NCBI RefSeq assembly: GCF_041906005.1
Contig: NZ_JAYRJY010000001.1
Coordinates: forward strand, 2,418,001 to 2,482,000
Source of the DNA: Ferrovibrio sp041906005
Lineage (GTDB): Bacteria > Pseudomonadota > Alphaproteobacteria > Ferrovibrionales > Ferrovibrionaceae
Reading direction: 5' to 3'
Length of the DNA: 64,000 nucleotides
Both the position numbers and the translations under genes were made by a program. Shown piece by piece: positions 20,130 through 27,714 of the stretch (positions are counted from its first letter, which is position 1; each line of letters opens with the position of its first letter). The notes beneath the pieces were generated by a model that made no database searches, was not told where the DNA came from, and worked only from the letters and a program-made list of their open reading frames with translations.

Positions 20130-21194
20130 ATGTTCTATCGCGAATCCGGCCAGTACAAGACCAGCTACCGCGCCGACCAGGCCATCTTCACCATCCCGCA
20201 GGACCGGGTGTTTTTCGGCCTGCTGATGCTGGCGGCCTTTATCGGCATTCCGCTGGTTTCCACCAATTATATCTACACCGCGCTGCTGATCCCCTTCCTC
20301 TGCCTGTCTCTGGCGGCGCTCGGGCTCAACATCCTGACCGGCTATTGCGGCCAGCTTTCGCTCGGCACCAGCGCCTTCATGGGCGTCGGCGCCGTGGCCG
20401 CCTGGAATGTCGCCACCCGTATCCCGGACCTCAACATCCTGCTGGTCTTCGCGCTGGCCGGCCTGGTCACGGCGGTGGTCGGCATGTTTTTCGGCCTGCC
20501 CAGCCTGCGCATCAAGGGCTTCTATCTGGCCGTCGCCACGCTGGCGGCGCAGTTTTTCCTGCCCTGGCTGTTCGTCAAGATCGGCTGGTTCACCAACCAC
20601 GCCGCCTCGGGCGTGATCACCGCGCCGCAGATCACGATCTTCGGCTGGTCGGTCGACACGCCGATGGAGAAATACCTGTTCGCGCTTGGTGTCGTCACGC
20701 TGCTGGCACTGGCGGCGAAGAATCTGGTGCGCAGCAATCCCGGCCGACAGTGGATGGCGATCCGCGACATGGATATCGCGGCCGAGATCATCGGCATCCG
20801 CCCGGTGGTGGCCAAGCTCACCGCCTTCGCCGTGTCGTCCTTCTATATCGGCGTCGCCGGCGCGCTGTATTTGTTCGTCTATCTCGGCTCGGCCGAGCCC
20901 GACGGCTTCACCATCACCATGTCGTTCCAGGTCCTGTTTATGATCATCATTGGTGGTTTGGGCTCGATACTGGGTAGCTTCCTGGGGGCCTTCTTCATCC
21001 TGCTGGTGCCGATCTTCCTGACGCGGGTGCCGCCGATGCTGGGCTTCGATCTCTCCACCGCGATGATCTCGCATATGGAATTCATGGTGTTCGGCGCCCT
21101 GATCGTGATCTTCCTGATCGTCGAGCCGCATGGCCTGGCCCGGCTGTGGCAGATCGCCAAGGAAAAGCTGCGAATCTGGCCGTTCCCCTACTGA
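20130..21194 (+). CDS. Liv-type ABC transporter permease (LivM-like)
   Basis: 354 aa. A cytoplasmic N-terminus of about 30 residues (FYRESGQYKTSYRADQAIF) precedes the membrane domain. The LivM hallmark is LNILTGYCGQLSLGTSAFMGVGA, with a coupling region GRQWMAIRDMDIAAEIIGIRPVVAKLTAFAVSSFYIGVAGALY and the closing GGLGSILGSFLGAFFILLVP. The subunit belongs with the LivH-like gene before it. Confidence 0.92.
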   Translation: MFYRESGQYKTSYRADQAIFTIPQDRVFFGLLMLAAFIGIPLVSTNYIYTALLIPFLCLSLAALGLNILTGYCGQLSLGTSAFMGVGAVAAWNVATRIPDLNILLVFALAGLVTAVVGMFFGLPSLRIKGFYLAVATLAAQFFLPWLFVKIGWFTNHAASGVITAPQITIFGWSVDTPMEKYLFALGVVTLLALAAKNLVRSNPGRQWMAIRDMDIAAEIIGIRPVVAKLTAFAVSSFYIGVAGALYLFVYLGSAEPDGFTITMSFQVLFMIIIGGLGSILGSFLGAFFILLVPIFLTRVPPMLGFDLSTAMISHMEFMVFGALIVIFLIVEPHGLARLWQIAKEKLRIWPFPY

Positions 21195-21226
21195 CCCATC
21201 CAATGGGGCAGGCATAAAAACCGAGT

Positions 21227-21254
21227 TTGTCCTGTGTTTTTGGCGTGCTAGGCT
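21227..21254 (+). promoter_or_regulatory. Possible internal promoter before the binding-protein gene
   Basis: TTGTCC (21227-21232), 16 bases, then TAGGCT (21249-21254) preceded by TGC (an extended -10 look) lies in a 106-base gap before the binding-protein gene. It would allow extra binding-protein expression. A weak match made by eye. Confidence 0.3.
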
Positions 21255-21300
21255 AACTGCAATTCCCGCCACATAAGGCGGGTGTAACCGGGAGGATAAA

Positions 21301-22611
21301 ATGAAAGCATCCAAATGGATTGCGTCCCTTGTTCTGGGCGCGTCCCTGGCCGGCGGCGCCACGGTCGCCCTGGCGCAGGAACAGGTGATTCCGTCGATGG
21401 TCTATCGTACCGGCCCATACGCGCCGAGCGGTATTCCGGTCGCTGATGGTTTCGCCGACTACGTCAATCTGGTGAATGAGCGCGATGGCGGCCTCAACGG
21501 CGTCAAACTGCGCAACGAGGAATGCGAGACGCAGTACAACACCGAACGCGGCGTTGAATGCTACGAGCGCCTCAAGGCATTGGGCGGTACCATCTTCAGC
21601 CCGTATTCCACCGGCATCACCTATGCCCTGATCGATCGCGCGCCAACCGACAAGTCGGTGATCTTCTCGATGGGCTATGGCCGCGCCTCGGCCACCGTCG
21701 GCAACATCTTCCCGTGGGTGTTCACCGCGCCCGCCACCTATTGGGGTGGCGCCTCGGCCGGCATCCAGTACATTTCCAAGGAACTGGGCGGCAAGGATAA
21801 GATGAAGGGCAAGAAGATTGCCTACGTCTATATCGACATCGCCTACGGCAAGGAGCCGATCCCGGTCTTCCAGAACTACGCCCAGGAGCTCGGTTTCCAG
21901 CTCGAACTGGTGCCAGTGCCGGCGCCGGGCCTGGAGCAGAAGTCGATCTGGCTGCAGATCCGCCAGATGCGGCCCGATTATGTCTATCTGCAGGGCTGGG
22001 GTGCGATGAACGCCGTGTCGCTGAAGGAGGCCGCCGCAGTGGGCTTCCCGCGCGAGAAGATGGTCGGCATCTGGTGGTCGAGCCAGGATAGCGACGTGCA
22101 GGCGGCCGGTCCGGCGGCCAAGGGCTACAAGGGCCTGACCTTCCACGGCGCCTCCAAGGACCTGCAGGTCCTCAAGGACATCAAGAAGTTCCTGGTCGAC
22201 AAGGGCAAGGCTTCCAACGGCGGCAAGCATTTTGGTGAAATCGGCTATCTGCGCGGCGCCATGAACGCCATGCTGACGGTCGAGGCCCTGCGCGCCGCCC
22301 AGGAAAAGCACGGCAAGGGCAAGGTGATGAACGGCGAGCAGTCGCGTGACGGCTTCGAGGCCATCAACCTGACCGATGCCGGCATCGAGAAGCTCGGCCT
22401 CAAGGGCTTCCTGCAGCCGCTGAAGCTGGCCTGCGACAACCACCTGGGCGACGGCAAGATCCTTGTCGTGCAGTGGCAGGGTGACCAGTGGAAGCCGGTC
22501 AGCGACTGGATTCTGCCGGAGAACCAGAAGCTGTGGCCGCTGTATCTGAAGGACGCAGAAACCTACGCCCGCGAGAAAAACGTCGCGTCGCGCGCCTGCG
22601 CCAAGTCGTAA
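21301..22611 (+). CDS. Liv-type ABC transporter substrate-binding protein
   Basis: 436 aa, preceded by CGGGAGGATAAA. The Sec signal MKASKWIASLVLGASLAGG ends at TVALAQE, so the protein is periplasmic. The type I binding fold is recognisable in YRTGPYAPSGIPVADGFADYVNLVNERDGGLNGVKL and the later KKIAYVYIDIAYGKEPIPVFQNYAQELGF. Two cysteines (NEECETQY, RGVECYERL) lie close together near the N-terminal lobe and may form a disulfide. The ligand is unknown; the flanking ligases suggest an acyl or aromatic acid. Confidence 0.9.
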   Translation: MKASKWIASLVLGASLAGGATVALAQEQVIPSMVYRTGPYAPSGIPVADGFADYVNLVNERDGGLNGVKLRNEECETQYNTERGVECYERLKALGGTIFSPYSTGITYALIDRAPTDKSVIFSMGYGRASATVGNIFPWVFTAPATYWGGASAGIQYISKELGGKDKMKGKKIAYVYIDIAYGKEPIPVFQNYAQELGFQLELVPVPAPGLEQKSIWLQIRQMRPDYVYLQGWGAMNAVSLKEAAAVGFPREKMVGIWWSSQDSDVQAAGPAAKGYKGLTFHGASKDLQVLKDIKKFLVDKGKASNGGKHFGEIGYLRGAMNAMLTVEALRAAQEKHGKGKVMNGEQSRDGFEAINLTDAGIEKLGLKGFLQPLKLACDNHLGDGKILVVQWQGDQWKPVSDWILPENQKLWPLYLKDAETYAREKNVASRACAKS

Positions 22612-22621
22612 TCACGACGAT

Positions 22622-22656
22622 ATCCCCTGCCGGGTAACCGGCAGGGGATTTTCTTT
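22622..22656 (+). terminator. Strong hairpin and T tract between binding-protein and LivF-like genes
   Basis: A 12-bp perfect stem, ATCCCCTGCCGG (22622-22633) with CCGGCAGGGGAT (22638-22649), has a GTAA loop and is followed by TTTCTTT. It looks like a bona fide intrinsic terminator inside the operon, probably partial. Confidence 0.85.
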
Positions 22657-22682
22657 ACCGCTTCCGTTGAACGGATCTTTCC

Positions 22683-23522
22683 ATGACCGCCCAGACCAAT
22701 GTCCAGCCGCATGCCGACGCCCAGCCCCTGCTGTCCGTCAACAATATCGAGGTGATCTACAATCACGTCATCCTTGTGCTCAAGGGCGTGTCGCTGCAAT
22801 TGCCCAAGGGTGGCATCGTGGCGCTGCTGGGTGCGAACGGCGCCGGCAAGACCACCACACTGAAGGCGATTTCCAATCTGCTGCGCGCGGAGCGCGGCGA
22901 TATCACCAAGGGCCATATCGATTATCACGGTGAACGGGTCGATCAGCTCAATCCCTCCGCGCTGGTCAAGAAGGGCCTGATCCAGGTGATGGAGGGGCGG
23001 CACTGCTTCGCCCATCTCACCGTCGAGGAAAACCTGATGACCGGTGCCTTCACCCGCTCCGATGGCGGCAAGGCGATCGCCCAGGACCTTGAGAAGGTCT
23101 ACACGTATTTTCCGCGTCTCAAGGTGCGCCGCAAATCGGTTGCGGGCTACACCTCAGGCGGCGAGCAGCAGATGACGGCGATCGGCCGCGCGCTGATGAG
23201 CCAGCCCGACACCATTCTGCTGGACGAACCCTCGATGGGTCTGGCGCCGCAGCTGGTCGAGGAAATCTTCGAGATCGTGCACAAGCTGAACAAGGAAACC
23301 GGCGTCAGCTTCCTGGTGGCCGAGCAGAACACCAACATGGCGCTGCGCTATGCCGATTATGGCTATATCCTGGAAAACGGCCGCATCGTGATGGACGGCG
23401 AGGCGCAGAAGCTGCGCGAGAATGCCGATGTGAAGGAATTCTACCTCGGCCTCGGCGCCGGCGGCCGGCGCAGCTTCCGCGATGTGAAGCATTATCGCCG
23501 GCGCAAACGCTGGCTGGCCTGA
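22683..23522 (+). CDS. Liv-type ABC transporter ATP-binding protein (LivF-like)
   Basis: 279 aa. Walker A is GANGAGKTTT, the LivF-typical block is GLIQVMEGRHCFAHLTVEENL, the signature is YTSGGEQQMTAIGRAL, and Walker B is TILLDEPSMGLAPQLV. The C-terminal roughly 35 residues (GAGGRRSFRDVKHYRRRKRWLA) form a basic extension beyond a usual LivF of about 235 aa. With the LivG-like subunit it drives the transporter. It sits behind an internal terminator and 27 bases before the next ligase-like gene. Confidence 0.9.
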   Translation: MTAQTNVQPHADAQPLLSVNNIEVIYNHVILVLKGVSLQLPKGGIVALLGANGAGKTTTLKAISNLLRAERGDITKGHIDYHGERVDQLNPSALVKKGLIQVMEGRHCFAHLTVEENLMTGAFTRSDGGKAIAQDLEKVYTYFPRLKVRRKSVAGYTSGGEQQMTAIGRALMSQPDTILLDEPSMGLAPQLVEEIFEIVHKLNKETGVSFLVAEQNTNMALRYADYGYILENGRIVMDGEAQKLRENADVKEFYLGLGAGGRRSFRDVKHYRRRKRWLA

Positions 23523-23548
23523 TCGTATCGAAATCGCAGGAGAGTATT

Positions 23549-24892
23549 GTGGCGCGCGCGAGCAAACCGAAATCGGCAAAGCCGAAGACTGCTAAGGCAC
23601 TGAAAACCAAGACAATGAAGGTGCGCGCCGATGAGTATTTCGACAAGCGCGAGACGCGCTCGCCGGCGTCGCGCCTGAAGAGCCAGATCGCGGCCCTGCA
23701 GGCGCTGATCGCCCATGCCAAGAAGGCCAGTCCCTATTACCGCGAGATCCTGAAAGACGTGAAGCCGGCGAAGATCACCTCGCTGGCGGCACTGGCCAAA
23801 CTGCCGGTCACCCGCAAATCCGATCTGGCGCCGCGGCAGAAGGCAATGCCGCCGCTGGGCGGCCTGCTGGCCGGCAAGCCATCCGAGATCGCCAATGTCT
23901 TCCAGTCGCCCGGTCCGCTGTATGAAGCCTATGGCCGGGCCACGCCGAAGGTGAAGGATCCTTGGCGTTTTGCCCGCGCCATGTGGGCTGCCGGCTGCCG
24001 CCCGGGCGATCTGGTGCACAACACCTTCTCCTATCACCTCACGCCGGCCGGCCGCATGACGGAAGGCTCGGCTCATGCCATCGGCTGTCCGGTCTTTCCG
24101 GCCGGTATTGGCAACACCGAGCTGCAACTGGAGGCCATCGCGCAGCTGCAGCCGCGGGTTTACTGCGGCACGCCGTCTTTCCTGAAAATCCTGCTCGAGA
24201 AAGCGAAAGAAGCGGGCAAGCCGGCCACGTCGCTGAAAAAGGGTCTGGTCGGCGGCGAGGCCCTGCCGCCCAGCTTGCGTGCCGAATTGAAAAGCCTGGG
24301 TGCCGAGGTGCTGCAATCCTATGGCACGGCGGAACTCGGCCTGATCGCTTACGAGTCGAAGGCGATGGACGGCATGATCCTAGACGAGGACGTGATCGTC
24401 GAGATCGTGCGCCCGGGCACCGGCGATCCGGTGGCGCCGGGTGAGGTGGGCGAGGTGGTGGTCACCGTGCTGGCCAATCCGGTCTATCCCATGATCCGCT
24501 TCGCCACCGGCGATCTCTCGGCGATCCTGCCGGGCATCAGCCCCTGTGGCCGCACCAATACCCGCATCAAGGGCTGGATGGGTCGTGCCGACCAGACCAC
24601 CAAGGTGAAGGGCATGTTCGTCACCCCGGGCCAGATCGGCCAGGTGGCGGCCCGTCACCCGGAAATCGCTCGCGCCCGGCTGGAAGTCAGCTCGGAAAAC
24701 AACCTCGACGTCATGGTGCTCAAGATCGAGGTGAGGGGCCATGTCTCGACGGTCGACGCCGCTGCGCTGGCCAAGGCGGTGACTGAAAGCGTCCACGCCG
24801 TGTGCAAGCTGCGTGGCCATGTCGAGGTGGTGGCAGCCGGCAGCCTGCCCAATGACGGCAAGGTGATCGCCGACCTCCGCACCTATCAGTGA
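23549..24892 (+). CDS. Phenylacetate-CoA ligase-like adenylate-forming enzyme (PaaK family) with degenerate P-loop
   Basis: 447 aa from GTG 23549 (CAGGAGAG upstream). The PaaK fold is visible in ALIAHAKKASPYYREIL, YCGTPSFLKILLEKA, QSYGTAELGLIAYES, NPVYPMIRFATGDLSAI and the C-terminal domain KVKGMFVTPGQIGQVAARHPEI. Where classical PaaK has the SSGTTGxP phosphate loop, this protein reads ANVFQSPGPLYEAYG, so nucleotide binding may differ. A Lys-rich tail of about 25 residues (ARASKPKSAKPKTAKALKTK) precedes the fold. It is the last gene of the Liv-type operon and probably acts on the imported compound or its CoA ester. Confidence 0.82.
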   Translation: MARASKPKSAKPKTAKALKTKTMKVRADEYFDKRETRSPASRLKSQIAALQALIAHAKKASPYYREILKDVKPAKITSLAALAKLPVTRKSDLAPRQKAMPPLGGLLAGKPSEIANVFQSPGPLYEAYGRATPKVKDPWRFARAMWAAGCRPGDLVHNTFSYHLTPAGRMTEGSAHAIGCPVFPAGIGNTELQLEAIAQLQPRVYCGTPSFLKILLEKAKEAGKPATSLKKGLVGGEALPPSLRAELKSLGAEVLQSYGTAELGLIAYESKAMDGMILDEDVIVEIVRPGTGDPVAPGEVGEVVVTVLANPVYPMIRFATGDLSAILPGISPCGRTNTRIKGWMGRADQTTKVKGMFVTPGQIGQVAARHPEIARARLEVSSENNLDVMVLKIEVRGHVSTVDAAALAKAVTESVHAVCKLRGHVEVVAAGSLPNDGKVIADLRTYQ

Positions 24893-24937
24893 GACTCTGG
24901 TCAGTAAGCGCCTGAAAAGGCTAAACTCCGCCGCGTC

Positions 24938-25540
24938 ATGGCGTTGGCGGTCGAAGGGCTCGTCTGCATTCGCGGCGAGCGTCAGCTCTTTTCCGATGTG
25001 AATTTCCGTCTCGCGACTGGCGAGGCGCTGCTGCTGCGCGGCCCGAATGGCAGCGGCAAATCTAGCCTGCTGCGTCTGCTGGCCGGTTTCCTGCCGGCAG
25101 CCAGCGGCCATGTGCTGCGGGACGAAGAGGCCCGGCTTTTCTATGTCGGCCATCAGGATGCCGTGAAGCCGCAACTCAGCACCGAAGACAATCTGGTCTT
25201 CTGGGCCCGTCTGCTCGGTCTCGATGATGCCGAAGCGCGCGGGCAGTCCATCGCCGCGCTGGAGGCCGCCGGCCTGTCGCGCCAGCGCCGCCTGCCGGGC
25301 CGTTATCTCTCGGCTGGGCAGAAGCGCCGCCTGGCGTTGTCGCGCCTGCTGATCGCGCCGGCCGATCTGTGGCTGCTGGATGAACCGACCAACGCGCTGG
25401 ATACCGCTGCCGTCGCCTGGCTGGGCGGCGTGCTGGCCGCGCATCGCGCCCGCGGCGGCGTGGTGATCCTGGCCAGCCATGTGGATGTGCCGCTGCCCGA
25501 TGCGCACCGGCTCGATCTGCCGGAAGGCCGGCTGTCATGA
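24938..25540 (+). CDS. ccmA: Cytochrome c maturation ABC ATPase CcmA
   Basis: 200 aa, the usual CcmA size. Walker A is GPNGSGKSS, the signature is LSAGQKRRLALSRL, and Walker B is LWLLDEPTNALD. It is the first gene of a complete ccmABCDEFGHI run. With CcmB and CcmC it powers release of haem-loaded CcmE to the periplasmic ligation complex. The stop overlaps the ccmB start by four bases. Confidence 0.95.
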   Translation: MALAVEGLVCIRGERQLFSDVNFRLATGEALLLRGPNGSGKSSLLRLLAGFLPAASGHVLRDEEARLFYVGHQDAVKPQLSTEDNLVFWARLLGLDDAEARGQSIAALEAAGLSRQRRLPGRYLSAGQKRRLALSRLLIAPADLWLLDEPTNALDTAAVAWLGGVLAAHRARGGVVILASHVDVPLPDAHRLDLPEGRLS

Positions 25541-26205
25541 TGAAGGCCTTTCTCGCCATTGTCGGCCGCGACCTGCGACTGGGCTTCGGTGCCCAGGGCG
25601 CCATGCTCACCACGCTGCTGTTCTTCGTGCTGGCGGTCAGCCTGTTTCCGCTTGGGGTCGGGCCGGAGCCGGAAATCCTGGCCCGCATCGCCGCCGGTGT
25701 GATCTGGGTGGCCGCCTTGCTGGCGGCCATGCTGTCGCTCGACCGGCTGTTCCAGACCGATCAGGAAGACGGCACCCTCGATCTGCTGGCCCAGGCGCCG
25801 CTACCGCTCGGGCTGGTGGCGCTGGCAAAAACCCTGGCGCATTGGCTCACCACCGGCCTGCCGCTCACCGTGATCGCGCCGCTGCTGGCGGTGATGATGC
25901 AGATGGATCTGGCGGCCATGCCGGTGCTGCTGCTCGCCCTGCTGCTCGGCACGCCGTCTTTGAGCCTGATCGGTGCGATCGGCGCGGCGCTGACGCTTGG
26001 CGCCCGGCGCGGCGCTGTGCTGGTGCCGCTGATCACATTGCCGTTAGTCATTCCCGTCCTGATCTTCGGTGTCGGGGCGGTGGAGGCTGCGACCTATGGC
26101 CTCACGCCCGCGCCGCACCTGCTGTTGCTGGGGGCTTTCCTCGCCGGCAGCTTGGCGCTTAGCCCCTTTGCCATCGCCGGCGCCATCAAGCTGGCCTTGG
26201 AATGA
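25537..26205 (+). CDS. ccmB: Haem exporter permease CcmB
   Basis: 222 aa integral membrane protein with about six hydrophobic segments. The N-terminal block MMKAFLAIVGRDLRLGFG and LFFVLAVSLFPLGVGPEPEILARIAAGVIWVAALLAAMLSLDRLFQTDQEDGTLDLL are typical of CcmB. It forms the CcmAB transporter with the overlapping upstream ATPase. Confidence 0.95.
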   Translation: MMKAFLAIVGRDLRLGFGAQGAMLTTLLFFVLAVSLFPLGVGPEPEILARIAAGVIWVAALLAAMLSLDRLFQTDQEDGTLDLLAQAPLPLGLVALAKTLAHWLTTGLPLTVIAPLLAVMMQMDLAAMPVLLLALLLGTPSLSLIGAIGAALTLGARRGAVLVPLITLPLVIPVLIFGVGAVEAATYGLTPAPHLLLLGAFLAGSLALSPFAIAGAIKLALE

Positions 26206-26226
26206 ACCCGGCCCTATAAAGCGCCC

Positions 26227-26961
26227 ATGCTCCATGCCCTCGCCAATCCCGCCCGTTTCCTGCGCCTGATGGGCGCCATCCGCCCTTATGCGGCGGCGGT
26301 GGCGGTGTTCGGCCTGGGTCTGGGTCTGGGCTGGGGCCTGTTCTGGTCGCCGCCGGATTACCAGCAGGGCGAGACCGTGCGGATCATGTATATCCACGTG
26401 CCGGCGGCCTGGATGGCGATGTTCATTTATGCCGCCATGGCGGTGGCTTCGGCGACGGCGCTGATCTGGCGCCATCCGGTGGCCGAACTGGCGGCCAAGG
26501 CCTCGGCGCCGGTGGGGGCGGCCTTCACCCTGATCTGCCTGATCACCGGCTCGCTCTGGGGCAAGCCGATGTGGGGCACCTGGTGGGTGTGGGATGCCCG
26601 GCTTACCTCGATGCTGATCCTGTTTTTCCTCTATCTCGGCTATATCGCGCTGTGGGAGGCGTTCGACGATCCCGGCCGCGCCGGCCGCGCCGCCGCCATC
26701 CTGGCCCTGGTCGGTGCCGTCAACCTGCCGATCATCAAGTTCTCGGTCGACTGGTGGAACACCCTGCACCAGCCGGCCAGCGTGCTGACCCTGGAAGGGC
26801 CGAAAATCCACCCTGATATTCTTTGGCCCCTGCTGATCACCGCCATCGGGGCCAAGGGCTATTACGTCTGGGTGCTCAGTTTGCGGGTCAGGGCCGAAAT
26901 CCTGCACCGTCAGGCCCGGATCCTGCGCTTTTCCGCCGCGACCGATCGCCGCGCGGGCTAG
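26227..26961 (+). CDS. ccmC: Haem-handling membrane protein CcmC
   Basis: 244 aa, six membrane segments. The tryptophan-rich WWD haem-binding motif is GTWWVWDARLTSMLILFFLYLGY, with flanking histidines in RIMYIHVPAAWMA and in SVDWWNTLHQPASV expected to coordinate haem. It loads haem onto CcmE. Confidence 0.96.
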   Translation: MLHALANPARFLRLMGAIRPYAAAVAVFGLGLGLGWGLFWSPPDYQQGETVRIMYIHVPAAWMAMFIYAAMAVASATALIWRHPVAELAAKASAPVGAAFTLICLITGSLWGKPMWGTWWVWDARLTSMLILFFLYLGYIALWEAFDDPGRAGRAAAILALVGAVNLPIIKFSVDWWNTLHQPASVLTLEGPKIHPDILWPLLITAIGAKGYYVWVLSLRVRAEILHRQARILRFSAATDRRAG

Positions 26962-27044
26962 CCTGGGCTAGCCGTTCGGCGGCGAAGACTATATTTTCAC
27001 CCGACAATTGGCCGCAGGGGCCAAGGGAACCAAAGGGTTAACTG

Positions 27045-27242
27045 GTGTACTGGTCATCGCTCGGCGATCTCCTGGCCATGGGCGGCCATGCGGCCTTCAT
27101 CTGGCCGTCTTTCGCCATTGCCATTGTTTTGCTGCTTGGGCTTGGCCTGCAAAGCCGGCTGGCCCTGAAGGCGGCCGAACGCGAGCATGCCGAAGCCAGG
27201 CAGGAAGCCGGCCGTGACGATGAAGGTCGGCGTGATGCGTAA
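27045..27242 (+). CDS. ccmD: Small membrane protein CcmD
   Basis: 65 aa from GTG 27045, with the order seen in all CcmD proteins: a Gly/Ala-rich start (LGDLLAMGGHAAFIWPSFAIAIVLLLGLGL), a single membrane segment, then a charged cytoplasmic tail. It helps release holo-CcmE from CcmABC. The end overlaps the chosen ccmE start by eight bases. Confidence 0.88.
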   Translation: MYWSSLGDLLAMGGHAAFIWPSFAIAIVLLLGLGLQSRLALKAAEREHAEARQEAGRDDEGRRDA

Positions 27243-27714
27243 GGGCATGTCGCGTAAGCGCAAGCGGTTGCTGGCCGTGCTGGGCCTGATGGCCGGCCTG
27301 GCCGTCGCCGTGACGCTGGTGCTGTCGGCCTTCAACGAGAATCTGGTCTTCTTTCACAGCCCGTCCGATGTGGTGGAAAAGCAGTTGCCGCCCGACCGGC
27401 GCTTCCGCATCGGCGGCCTGGTGGTGCAGGGCAGCGTGAAGAAAGACGGGCTCAACACCGAATTCACCATCACCGACATGCGTCACGAAGTGCGCGTCAG
27501 CTATACCGGCATGCTGCCGGATCTGTTCCGCGAGGGACAGGGCGTGGTGGCCAACGGCAAACTGGACCGCGAGGGCCGTTTTATCGCTGCCGAGGTGCTG
27601 GCCAAACATGACGAGAATTACATGCCGCCCGAGGTCGCCGACGCGCTCAAGAAATCCGGCCAGTGGCATGAGAATAATGGCGACCATCTCAAACTGGTGA
27701 AGCCGGGCTCATGA
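27235..27714 (+). CDS. ccmE: Haem chaperone CcmE
   Basis: 159 aa from ATG 27235; in-frame ATGs at 27220 and 27247 are alternatives. A basic N-terminus (MSRKRKRL) and one membrane anchor lead into the periplasmic barrel. The covalent haem-binding histidine lies in LAKHDENYMPPEV, with the nearby tyrosine, as in E. coli CcmE. It receives haem from CcmC and hands it to CcmF. The stop overlaps the ccmF start (ATGA). Confidence 0.95.
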   Translation: MRKGMSRKRKRLLAVLGLMAGLAVAVTLVLSAFNENLVFFHSPSDVVEKQLPPDRRFRIGGLVVQGSVKKDGLNTEFTITDMRHEVRVSYTGMLPDLFREGQGVVANGKLDREGRFIAAEVLAKHDENYMPPEVADALKKSGQWHENNGDHLKLVKPGS

